Source of the DNA: Sphingomonas endolithica | GTDB taxonomy: Bacteria; Pseudomonadota; Alphaproteobacteria; Sphingomonadales; Sphingomonadaceae | DNA length: 64,000 nt | Direction of reading: 5' to 3' | Assembly (NCBI RefSeq): GCF_025231525.1 | Contig: NZ_CP103057.1 | Location: 2,001,001-2,065,000, forward strand | Position numbers and translations under genes: made by a program | In this document: piece after piece, positions 9,078-16,995 of the stretch | How positions within the stretch are numbered: position 1 is the first letter of the stretch | Layout of the letters: each line of letters opens with the position of its first letter | The notes under the pieces: generated by a model | Databases searched by the model: none | Told to the model about the DNA's origin: nothing | Seen by the model: only the letters and a program-made list of their open reading frames with translations

Positions 9078-11695
9078 CCGATCCGCTCTCGCGTCGGACC
9101 TTCATCAAGTCCGCCGGCGCAGTTGCCACCGGGCTGTCCGTTGCTCCGGTTGCCGCTGAAAACTTCAACTCGTCGGAGCCCCGGCCACCCGCCAGCGCGA
9201 TCGGTCGTCGTATCGCCCTGTCGGATCTACACTACACGGATCCGGTCACGCGGAGCGAGGAAGGCATACCCATCGGCAACGGCCGCATGGGCAGTCTGGT
9301 CTGGACGACACCGTCGCGGTTGCGCCTGCAGATCAACCGGGTCGACGTCTACCCCAGCAACAGGGCGTCCAACAGCTTCTTCGAGCCACACAACGATTAT
9401 TGCGGCGGCTGCGCCTTTCTGGACATTGCCTTCGACGGGCAGCCGTTCGCCAGCCCGAAGCAGCACCTGTCAGTTTACGACGGCGTGATGACGATCGAAG
9501 GTGAAGGCATCACTGTTCGCATCGTGCCGAGCCGTACCCACGATGTGTTCGCTATCGCGATCAACGACCGTCGCGCCCACCCGGCACGCGTCTCGGCGGT
9601 GCTGCGCATGCTGCGCTATGAATCCAAATATCTTGGCGCCCAAAGCGAGACGGATGCGGTCTGCCAAGCCAGCACCGTGCAGACGCGCAATCATCGTGCG
9701 ACATCGACCCGCCACGCAATGCCGGGGCGCATCGCGCTGACCCAGGATTTCAGTGAGGCTGGTCATAGCTGCCGCTCCGCCGTCGGGCTTACGTTTGACG
9801 ACGTGGGTGCAGCGAGCGAGTTGATCGACGAAACAGGCGTATCGCTCACCACTACGCGTACCGGCGCCATAACGCTTTTCGTTGGCTCGTCCGCCAGCTT
9901 TGATCCCAAGGCGGATGTACTCGCCACGACGTGGAGTGCCGTACAGGCCGTGCGGACACAGGGGTTCGCCGCTGTCGCGGCCGAAACACAGGGTTGGTGG
10001 CACCGCTTCTGGGATCAGGGCTCGATCGAACTGCGCAGTGCCGATGGCCGCGCCGAACGTGCCCAGGCCGGCTATCACTACTTCCTCTACCTGATGGCGT
10101 CCTCCTCCTGTGGTGGCCCATACCCGCCCAAGTTCAACGGTATGCTGTGGAATACTGGCGGGGATGTGCGCGCCTGGGGCGCGCAGCATTGGTTCACCAA
10201 TCTCAGCTGTTACTACGAAACGATGCCAGGTACCGGCCGGTTCGAGCTGATGGAGCCAATGTTCGCGATGTACTCGGCGATGTTCGACTCCTGCGCCACC
10301 GCTGCGAAGCAACAATGGGGATCGCAGGGCATCTTCATCCCCGAGACCGTCTACTTCGACGGCCTCGAACCGCTACCCCCGACAATTGCGGCCGAGCTTC
10401 AGGACCTCTATCTCGAGCGCCAGCCGTGGTCGGAGCGATCCAAGGCGTTCCTCGATTATGGCGCCACCAAGCACGCCCATTCCAGCGTATGGAACTGGAA
10501 GGCGACGGGCCAGTGGAAGGACGGGGTCTATGTGGTGCCCGAGCGCGGCGACGGCTGCTACGGCCCGACCAGCCACATCTTCGCGGCAACCGCCAAGGTC
10601 GCCTACCTCTTCTGGCAGAAGTATGAATTCACGCTCGACCGCGACTGGCTGGAGAAGCGCGCCTATCCGATGCTGCGCGGCGCGGTGGAATTTTATCGTC
10701 ACCATCCGCGCATGCAGAAGGGCGCGGACGGCCGCTACCATCTGAGCGGCGCCAACAACAGCGAGCCCGTGCGTGGTGCGCGCGACACCAATGAAGACAT
10801 GTTCGCGATCCGCGGAGTCTTGGGCGCGCTGCTCCGCGCGTCGCAACTGCTGGGATCGGACACGGGGATGCGGGCCACTTGGCGCGAGTTCCTCGATCAT
10901 CTCGCGCCGTTGCCGCTGACGACTGATTCCGACGCGCTCGGTCGCAAGGAAGCGCCCGGCCCCGCGACCTTCGCTGCGGCGCGGACGCCAGTGGTGAAAG
11001 CAAACCCCGTTTTCCTGCGTCCCGACGTTAACAGCCTGCCGAGTTGGTTCTTCGACACGTGCGGCGTGGAGGCCGCCGACGGCGTCGTGCGCGACATCGG
11101 ACAGGCGACGTTCGATGCTTTGGTCACGGCGGATGGGCCGAAGCCCGGCGCGTCCCCTGGGGTTCTGTCGAAGCTCGGCATCGCGGCCGCCACGCTCGGA
11201 CGTGCGCAAGCGGTCGCTATCCTGGTACCCAACCAGATGGAGCCTAGGGCTTTCCCACAGTCGCGCACCTACAAGAACGGCGCGGCCCTGCGAAACCGGA
11301 TGAGCATGATGGAGGGCGCGCAGGCGCTCGCAGCGGAGCATCTCGGCCGCGCGTCGCAGGCGCTCCAGATGGCGCTGCTCCAAAGCAACCCGCCGGCACC
11401 CGGAGAGGATCCGGTGCTCCACCTCGTTCCTGCTCTGCCGAGGGGCTGGGACGCTAGTTTCAAACTGGCGGCACGCGGGGGCTTCGTCGTCGAGGCGACA
11501 ATCGCGGGCGGCAAGATCGATGCTCTCGCCATCCTGTCACAGGCGGGAGCGCGCTGCACGTTGCGCAATCCGTTCGACGCTCCGGCCGTCGTGCGACGCG
11601 CGGGCCGCCCGGATGTGCGCATGGCAGGCGACTATCTCCGTTTCGACACCAACAAAGGCGAGCGGGTTCGCATCGCACGTGCCTCCCAGGAGTAA
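9074..11695 (+). CDS. Large exported GH95/DUF5703-like glycoside hydrolase
   Basis: An 873-residue exported protein. I take the GTG at 9074, which overlaps the preceding TGA, because the Tat leader (SRRTFIKSAGAVATG) follows immediately; an open frame from 8888 is only an extension. The start of the mature protein (GIPIGNGRMGSLVWTTPSRL, then LQINRVDVYPSN) matches the N-terminal beta-sandwich region of GH95/DUF5703-type proteins. The middle (PPKFNGMLWNTGG, GCYGPTSHIFAATAKVAYLF, YPMLRGAVEFYRHHP) looks like an alpha/alpha-toroid catalytic domain, and NNSEPVRGARDTNEDMFAIR resembles its active-site segment. The fold assignment is by motif resemblance; the glycan is unknown and GH95 fucosidase activity should not be assumed. 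It lies in the TonB-receptor operon between a phosphodiesterase and two esterase-type enzymes. Confidence 0.75.
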   Translation: MTDPLSRRTFIKSAGAVATGLSVAPVAAENFNSSEPRPPASAIGRRIALSDLHYTDPVTRSEEGIPIGNGRMGSLVWTTPSRLRLQINRVDVYPSNRASNSFFEPHNDYCGGCAFLDIAFDGQPFASPKQHLSVYDGVMTIEGEGITVRIVPSRTHDVFAIAINDRRAHPARVSAVLRMLRYESKYLGAQSETDAVCQASTVQTRNHRATSTRHAMPGRIALTQDFSEAGHSCRSAVGLTFDDVGAASELIDETGVSLTTTRTGAITLFVGSSASFDPKADVLATTWSAVQAVRTQGFAAVAAETQGWWHRFWDQGSIELRSADGRAERAQAGYHYFLYLMASSSCGGPYPPKFNGMLWNTGGDVRAWGAQHWFTNLSCYYETMPGTGRFELMEPMFAMYSAMFDSCATAAKQQWGSQGIFIPETVYFDGLEPLPPTIAAELQDLYLERQPWSERSKAFLDYGATKHAHSSVWNWKATGQWKDGVYVVPERGDGCYGPTSHIFAATAKVAYLFWQKYEFTLDRDWLEKRAYPMLRGAVEFYRHHPRMQKGADGRYHLSGANNSEPVRGARDTNEDMFAIRGVLGALLRASQLLGSDTGMRATWREFLDHLAPLPLTTDSDALGRKEAPGPATFAAARTPVVKANPVFLRPDVNSLPSWFFDTCGVEAADGVVRDIGQATFDALVTADGPKPGASPGVLSKLGIAAATLGRAQAVAILVPNQMEPRAFPQSRTYKNGAALRNRMSMMEGAQALAAEHLGRASQALQMALLQSNPPAPGEDPVLHLVPALPRGWDASFKLAARGGFVVEATIAGGKIDALAILSQAGARCTLRNPFDAPAVVRRAGRPDVRMAGDYLRFDTNKGERVRIARASQE

Positions 11696-11699
11696 CCCG

Positions 11700-12749
11700 A
11701 TGAAGTTTGTTTCTTCCGCCATGCTGGGGGCGTCGCTAGCAACCCTGCTGACCCCCATGGTGTGCGCCGCGCAGAGCCTGCCCACACGCAGCATCCCCGC
11801 GCATGATCTGCCCGTGCCCACCACGGCCAGCCCGGCGATGCAGAAGGTAATCTCTCTGTCCGGCCCGTCCAAGGCGCCAGCGAGCGTGCCGACCACCAAC
11901 GAAGGGTGGAACAAGCGATCGAACCCCAACCCCGCTAAAAAACACCAGACGGTCGAGATGCTTCTCGCGCGCTACAAGCTTGCGATGCGGGAGGAGACGA
12001 TAGCCGGGGTTCACTGCTACGTCCTGACCCCCACAGATGCTCCGAAAACCAACCATGGACGGGTGCTCGTCCATTTCCACGGCGGCGGCTACACCTCTGG
12101 TGCGGGCGAGGCGGCAGTCGGCGAAGCGATCTTCGTCGCCGGTGCCACGCGTATGAAAACGATCGCGGTCGATTACCGCATGGCGCCGGACTTCCCCTAT
12201 CCGGTGCCGGTGGACGACGCGATCGCCGTGTGGAAAGCGGTCAGCGCGAAGATGCCTGCGAACAAGCTCGGCATGTTCGGCACCTCGGCCGGCGGCAGCC
12301 TGGTGCTTTCGGCAGTGCAGCGCGCGATCACCGAGCGGCTGCCTGTCCCTGGCGCGATCATGGCGGGAACTCCCTGGTCGGATTTGTCCGAAACCGGAGA
12401 CAGCTATTTCCTCAACCGGTATGTCGATCCGATGGTGTATCAGGACGGCCTGAGCATCTCGGCCGCGCAGTACGCGCACGGCATCGACCTCAAGGATCCG
12501 CGGGTCTCGCCGATCTACGGCTCGTTCACCGGCTTCCCGCCCACGTTGCTACTCACCGGAACCCGCGACCTGTTCCTGTCGAACACGATCCGTGTGGATC
12601 GCAAGTTGCGCGATGCGGGCCGTCATAGCGAACTGATCGTCTACGAAGGGCTGAGCCACGGCCGCTACATCGCAGGTCCCGATTTCGAAGAGACCAAGAC
12701 GGCGCTGAAGGACATCGCGACCTTCTTCAACAGCAATCTCGCCAAGTGA
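11700..12749 (+). CDS. Exported alpha/beta hydrolase, HSL-type esterase
   Basis: A 349-residue alpha/beta hydrolase of the hormone-sensitive-lipase group. The start at 11700 lies 4 bases after the preceding stop, has AGGAG upstream, and gives a signal peptide ending at CAAQS. The oxyanion motif HGGG occurs in VHFHGGGYTSG, the nucleophile Ser in MFGTSAGGSLVLS, the acid is the Asp of LLTGTRDLF, and the His is in YEGLSHGRY. DYRMAPDFPYPVPVDDA is the usual cap-adjacent segment. Its place in the operon suggests that it removes ester decorations from the imported or surface-bound substrate; that is inference. The long frame extending upstream to 11520 lies inside the previous gene and is not used. 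Confidence 0.88.
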   Translation: MKFVSSAMLGASLATLLTPMVCAAQSLPTRSIPAHDLPVPTTASPAMQKVISLSGPSKAPASVPTTNEGWNKRSNPNPAKKHQTVEMLLARYKLAMREETIAGVHCYVLTPTDAPKTNHGRVLVHFHGGGYTSGAGEAAVGEAIFVAGATRMKTIAVDYRMAPDFPYPVPVDDAIAVWKAVSAKMPANKLGMFGTSAGGSLVLSAVQRAITERLPVPGAIMAGTPWSDLSETGDSYFLNRYVDPMVYQDGLSISAAQYAHGIDLKDPRVSPIYGSFTGFPPTLLLTGTRDLFLSNTIRVDRKLRDAGRHSELIVYEGLSHGRYIAGPDFEETKTALKDIATFFNSNLAK

Positions 12750-12763
12750 TCGGAGCAACAAGC

Positions 12764-13957
12764 ATGAAGAAAATTCGGTTCGCATTAGCGGCGATCGGTA
12801 TGGCGCTTGCCGCTGCCGGCCCCGCGGCGGCGCAGCATTGGACGCGGAGTTGGGAAGTGGCGATGCAGTCGGCGCCGCGGTCGCTCGCCCGTGCTCACCC
12901 GCAGTTTAAGGACCACACGCTGCGCCAGATCGTGCGGCTCAGCATTGGTGGCGATCATCTTCGCTTACGCTTCTCCAACGAGCTTACGCCGACGCCGACC
13001 CGGCTTGGCGTGGTCCGCATCGCGAAAGTAGATGAGCGGGGCACGATCGTGCCTGGCACGGAGCGGGTGGTTTATTTCTCTGGTCAGGGGGGTGCGACGA
13101 TGCCGGCGAACGGCACGGTACTCGGCGATGCGATCGATATGAAGACCGCACCGTTCGATCGGGTCGCCGTCAGCATCTATTTCCCAGATGAAATCGCCGC
13201 ACCGACATATCACGATTATGCCAATGCCACGCACTGGATCGCCCCCGGCGATCAAACGGCGGCGGCAAAGCTGCGCGATCCCAGCTTGTTCATCTCGATG
13301 GCCGTCCTCGCCGGAATTGATGTCGAAAATGGCAAGCCTGTCAGGACCATCGTTGCGTTTGGCGATTCGATAACTGACGGGGCTCACGCCACGCTGAACC
13401 TCGACCGACGCTGGCCCGATCTGCTCGCCCGGCGCCTGCAGCAGAACAAGCGAAATATCGGCGTTGCCAATGCCGGGATTGGCGGCAATCAACTACTGCG
13501 CGACGGCGGAGCGCTAAGCGGAGTCAATCGCTTTGAGCGTGATGCCCTGAACGTTCCGGGCGTCAGCCATGTCATCGTGCTGGAAGGTGTCAATGATCTA
13601 GGCATCGCTGCCTATGCCAAGCTCCCATTGCCCACGTCTGAGCAGATGATCGCGGGCTATCGCCAGATGATTGCGGCTGGTCATGCCCGCGGGGTCAAGG
13701 TCATCCTGGCAACGATCACGCCGTACAAGGGCGCGCGCTACTGGAGCGAAGATGGCGAGAAGGTGCGGCAGGCGGTGAACGGCTGGATCCGCGAGAACAA
13801 GGAGGCGGACGGGTTCGTCGATTTCGACAAATCGGTCTCCGACCCGGCCAACCCCCAGGCCATTGCCAAGCAGTTCAACGGTACCGATAAACTTCACCCG
13901 AACGACCAAGGCTTCTTGGCCATGGCGAACGCGATCAACCTGAACCTATTCCGCTAA
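12764..13957 (+). CDS. SGNH/GDSL-family esterase
   Basis: A 397-residue exported SGNH hydrolase. A signal peptide covers the first 24 or so residues (MKKIRFALAAIGM to AAAQ). An N-terminal beta-rich domain of about 170 residues precedes the catalytic domain. Block I is IVAFGDSITDGAHAT, block II NAGIGGNQLLRDGG, block III VLEGVNDLG, and block V DKLHPNDQGF, so Ser, Gly, Asn, Asp and His are all present. I use the ATG at 12764 because it begins the signal peptide; an upstream in-frame ATG at 12746 overlaps the previous gene's stop. It is the last gene of the receptor operon and probably deacylates the same substrate as its neighbour. Close relatives include putative acetyl-esterases of carbohydrate loci. 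Confidence 0.88.
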   Translation: MKKIRFALAAIGMALAAAGPAAAQHWTRSWEVAMQSAPRSLARAHPQFKDHTLRQIVRLSIGGDHLRLRFSNELTPTPTRLGVVRIAKVDERGTIVPGTERVVYFSGQGGATMPANGTVLGDAIDMKTAPFDRVAVSIYFPDEIAAPTYHDYANATHWIAPGDQTAAAKLRDPSLFISMAVLAGIDVENGKPVRTIVAFGDSITDGAHATLNLDRRWPDLLARRLQQNKRNIGVANAGIGGNQLLRDGGALSGVNRFERDALNVPGVSHVIVLEGVNDLGIAAYAKLPLPTSEQMIAGYRQMIAAGHARGVKVILATITPYKGARYWSEDGEKVRQAVNGWIRENKEADGFVDFDKSVSDPANPQAIAKQFNGTDKLHPNDQGFLAMANAINLNLFR

Positions 13958-14286
13958 AGTGGTGGATCTACGAAAGAAAGTTTAAGCGGACAGGCTGGCC
14001 ACGCCGCGCAACGTGCGCTGGCCGGTCCCAAGGCCGTCAGCAGCCTCAGGCGCGGCCGGTGCTTGGATAACAGAGTGGCGTATAGTCTGGCACAATATCC
14101 ATCAGCTTTTTGGCAGGCGCGACCACGCCTTCGGCCGTGAAAACCCACCATCGTTCTGGTGGCTGGGACGCGACCTGCGTGCGTTTCAGCTAATCGCGGG
14201 CGGCGGTCCAGCAGGTCGGCCCTGCACCTAGCCGATAATCGATATCGCGCAAATCGGACGCGGTCCGCTCGTTGATCTGCGCTTGC
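13958..14286. other. Intergenic stretch, no gene recognised
   Basis: This lies between convergent genes. Open frames are short and mutually contradictory. I see no T-tailed hairpin and no IS end, although the patchwork of broken frames could be decayed coding DNA that I cannot place. Confidence 0.35.
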
Positions 14287-14739
14287 TCACCGCGATCGGC
14301 TCAAAGGTTTGATCCCACGCTCCCTAAGCCGAAGCAATCCTCTTTTCTCTAGTTCATCCGCCTGAAGCTGAACACACTCCTGGACATAATATCCTTTGTC
14401 ACTGAGGGTCAATGCTACGAGGAACGGAGATTTATTCGTTTCAGAAAACCGATAGCCTACTTCACCCCCAAACTCGGCGACATCATTACGCCATGGCGCC
14501 ATTGATATAATACCACGACCTCCTTTAACGGCGTCTACGATCTCTAATTTTTGCCGATATGGCTCATCAGGAGATGAGGGAATAATACGCGCGAACCCGA
14601 CGATATCCGCGTGCTTCATAGTATCCATGTAAAGCTTTTCCGGGCCCATGGACACAATGCTGCTCATTACGCATCCAGCACTCGCCGCGCCTGGCATAAC
14701 GGCAGTAAAGATAAGTAACGCCTTCAGGTATCTAGACAT
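14287..14739 (-). CDS. Hypothetical exported protein
   Basis: A 150-residue protein of unknown function. It starts MSRYLKALLIFTAVMPGAAS, a Sec signal peptide, and the mature protein would begin near AGCVMSSIVSMG; the Cys could also be a lipid-anchor site, but the lipobox is poor. The mature part has mixed alpha/beta character (KHADIVGFARIIPSSPDEPY, VEIVDAVKGG-like strand) and a single further Cys in YVQECVQLQ. Base composition is visibly more AT-rich than in the neighbours, which suggests recent acquisition. It ends downstream of, and is co-oriented with, the Na/Pi cotransporter gene 10 bases upstream, so the two may be co-transcribed. I do not recognise a family. Confidence 0.65.
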   Translation of the reverse strand: MSRYLKALLIFTAVMPGAASAGCVMSSIVSMGPEKLYMDTMKHADIVGFARIIPSSPDEPYRQKLEIVDAVKGGRGIISMAPWRNDVAEFGGEVGYRFSETNKSPFLVALTLSDKGYYVQECVQLQADELEKRGLLRLRERGIKPLSRSR

Positions 14740-14749
14740 ACTAAGTTCT

Positions 14750-15853
14750 TCAAGCCCCCTGCACTATCGCCTCTTCGGCGTCACCTGGCGTATCTTCCCC
14801 GGCCCGCTCCGGCACGATCCGATCGAGCAGCCGAGACAAGCCGACAACAAACGGCAACGCGATTAACGCACCAGCGACGTTAAAGAGCACATGCGCGTTG
14901 GCGATGCGCTGTCCAGTGTCGGTCGCGGTCGCCGCGCCGAACTTGGCGAGTTGATCGATCAGGAGAACGCCGAACGCGACAGAGACCACGTTGAAGCCGA
15001 GATGAAAGATCCCTGCCTTGACGGCAGACCGAGAACGTCCGACCGTTGCAATCAGCGTGTCGGCGCAGGTGCCAATCTCGGCGCCCAGCATGATCGCCAC
15101 GCCCGCGGGCAGCGTGATCAATCCGCCCCCGGCCAAGGTAATGACGATGCCCATCATCGCGGACGACGACTGGATGGCAATCGTCAGAAGCGCACCTGCA
15201 GCGACGCCGAGCAAAGGATTCTCCAGCTGCTTCAGGTGCGCGATGATCTCGGGATGGTCCTGAAGAGGCTCGGCCGCGGTGCCAATGATGTTGAGCCCGA
15301 ACAGCACCAGCCCCAGCCCCAGCAGGATGTCGGCCCGCTGCTTTGCCTTGTCCGACTTACCCAGAACTTTCCACAGCAGACCGGCCGCGATGGCGACAGG
15401 CGCATAAATGTCGATATTCCAGGCAAAGACCTGGCTCGAGAACGTCGTGCCGATATTGGCGCCAAGAATCGCTGGCAGGGCATTGGCGAATGGCATCAGG
15501 CCTGCATCGATGATCGTGATAAGGAGGATGATCACCACCGATGAGGAATCTAGCACCACCGTGGCGGCAGTGCCGCTGGCCAAAGCCGCGAAGCGGTTCG
15601 AGGAACATCGTTTCAGCAGCGCCTGAAAGCGTCCGCCCTGGGCCTGCTTCAGGCTCTCAGCAAGGATGCCGACCCCGTACATGAACAGCGCGAGCCCGCC
15701 GATCGCGCCCATGGCCAATGCAACCCAGTCGATCGATGTGGACGCCTGATGCTGCTGCGCGCTCGCGTGGGGCACCCCCAGTAGCATCGCCGCCATTATA
15801 GCGGCGGAGAACACAGCCGCGCGGGACGAAACGAAGTCATAAGCCTTGCTCAT
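14750..15853 (-). CDS. Na/Pi cotransporter family protein
   Basis: A 367-residue inner-membrane protein of the Na+/Pi cotransporter family (PF02690; NptA/YjbB group). After an apparent signal or first membrane segment (ending ASAQQ) come two repeats of the family. Repeat one has GGLALFMYGVGILAESLKQA and TAATVVLDSSSVVIILL, and repeat two has GALLTIAIQSSSAMMGIVI with MLGAEIGTCADTLIA. The paired QSSS/DSSS motifs are the substrate-binding signature. The C-terminal PhoU-like domain of longer family members is absent. Transport of phosphate is expected from the family, but related proteins may move other anions. It is co-oriented with the small exported protein that follows. Confidence 0.88.
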   Translation of the reverse strand: MSKAYDFVSSRAAVFSAAIMAAMLLGVPHASAQQHQASTSIDWVALAMGAIGGLALFMYGVGILAESLKQAQGGRFQALLKRCSSNRFAALASGTAATVVLDSSSVVIILLITIIDAGLMPFANALPAILGANIGTTFSSQVFAWNIDIYAPVAIAAGLLWKVLGKSDKAKQRADILLGLGLVLFGLNIIGTAAEPLQDHPEIIAHLKQLENPLLGVAAGALLTIAIQSSSAMMGIVITLAGGGLITLPAGVAIMLGAEIGTCADTLIATVGRSRSAVKAGIFHLGFNVVSVAFGVLLIDQLAKFGAATATDTGQRIANAHVLFNVAGALIALPFVVGLSRLLDRIVPERAGEDTPGDAEEAIVQGA

Positions 15854-15957
15854 GAACGCTAAGTCGCATCGTGATATGACTCGCTAATGACAACAAAATG
15901 CCGCCCACGGAAGTATGTCACGTAGAGAAGACCAAAAACTGCCGCTTATGCTTTTAA

Positions 15958-16299
15958 GGGCATTGTCAAACCCAATGCACCACTGATTTCCCATTTGGTT
16001 AGGACAGCAAGTTGATCACCGTCGCTATCACTTTGTTCAGGGCAAGATCCGCCTATGTTCTCGCTGTGCTTCCAGGTCGGGATGAGATCCCGACGGTGTT
16101 GTCAGAGCAACCGCACCAGCCGAAACGCAGGCGAGTTTTACCCCCGATTGCTTGCCCTTCGGCAGGCAATCGTACGCACATCCGGGAACAAGCCGAAGGA
16201 GTCCGCAGCACTGACAGCCAGTTCAGAGTAGGACCGAGGTCTAAAGCTACCGTTAGCAACCCCACCATTCTCGCCTGGTGCATTTGGTCTGACAGTGCC
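15958..16299. mobile_element. Short composite element with IS6-like terminal inverted repeats
   Basis: The left end (GGGCATTGTCAAACCCAATG at 15958) and the right end (GGTGCATTTGGTCTGACAGT, to 16299) are imperfect inverted repeats of the IS6-type end seen elsewhere in this window. Inside are a copy of dispersed repeat B (about 15958-16095) and of repeat A (16100-16235). There is no transposase gene of its own; the minus-strand frame through it is the tail of the neighbouring transposase frame. It abuts the transposase gene at the codon for the residue after VHANVHN. It could be a non-autonomous element or two solo ends brought together by deletions. Confidence 0.55.
16100..16235 (+). repeat. 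Dispersed repeat A, copy 1
   Basis: It begins TGTCAGAGCAACCGCACCAG, resembling an IS6-like end, and includes a stem-loop at 16146-16171 (GATTGCTTGCC, loop CTTC, one G-T pair in the 3' arm) followed by the conserved CACATCCGGGAACAAGCCGA and GCAGCACTGAC. Related copies start at 20557 and 54155. No protein is encoded. Confidence 0.65.
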
Positions 16300-16923
16300 G
16301 TTGTGGACGTTGGCGTGCACGCTGGCGAACTTCTGTAAGGACTTCATTCGCCTGAACCTGAGCATTGCCCGCTCCCTTCGTCGGAACGGAAGGTGGCTGT
16401 TCTCCACCCGGTTGTTAGCCCAGCGCCCGACCTCCTGCTTGTTGGCGTTACCGAGCTCTTTCATCGCTGCACGATAAGACCGCAGACCGTCGGTCGTGAT
16501 CGCCTCAGGGCTACCGTGACGCTTCAGCGCTTTCTTCATAAAGTGCAGCGCTGCCTCCTTGTCGCGGGTTTTGGTGATGTAGCTCTCGAGGATCTCGCCC
16601 TCGTGGTCGACCGCTCGCCAGAGGTAGACCATCTCGCCATTCAGCTTCACGTACATCTCGTCCAGGTGCCAGCGCCAGTGACGAAAGCCGCGCATGCGCG
16701 AGATACGCTGGCGGCGGATGTCGCCGGCGAACATCGGGCCGAACCGGTTCCACCACATCCGTACCGTCTCGTGACAAATGTCGATACCGCGCTCGAACAG
16801 CAGGTCCTCGACATTGCGGAGCGACAGCGGAAAACGCACGTACATCATGACCACCAGGCGGATCACCTCGGGTGATGAATTGAAGTACCGAAACGGGCTG
16901 GCAGGCTTGCGGGGGCGGGGCAT
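16138..16923 (-). pseudogene. IS6-family transposase, C-terminus replaced
   Basis: This frame encodes a DDE transposase of the IS6 family. Residues 1-208 are intact: the N-terminal helix-turn-helix segment (SSPEVIRLVVMMYVRFPLSL), the first Asp in WRWHLDEMYVKLNG, the second in EAITTDGLRSYRAA, and the Glu in NNRVENSHLPFRRRE. After MKSLQKFASVHANVHN the normal ending (HFN..ERH and so on, still readable in the decayed copy near 27.5 kb) is replaced by about 50 residues translated from the adjacent element (GTVRPNAPGENGG onward). All three catalytic residues remain, so partial activity cannot be excluded, but the gene is best treated as truncated. Confidence 0.82.
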
Positions 16924-16980
16924 GCCAACGCCCTACCCTCCCCCTCCTAATCAAAGGTGCATTTGCTCTGACAGAGTCCC
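16300..16980 (-). mobile_element. IS6-family insertion sequence, 3' end missing
   Basis: The transposase-proximal end carries the terminal repeat GGTGCATTTGCTCTGACAGA (16956-16980, read outward). The opposite end is lost at 16299/16300, where the short composite element begins, so the IS is about 680 bases long and lacks the last transposase codons and its distal end. The outer end lies only 16 bases from the stop of the amidohydrolase gene. Confidence 0.75.
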
Positions 16981-16995
16981 GCTCCCATATTTTGA

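Noticed and set aside
10373..11422. 349-codon minus-strand open frame
   Set aside because: Antisense to the GH95/DUF5703-like gene, with Arg/Ala-rich low-complexity translation; a shadow.
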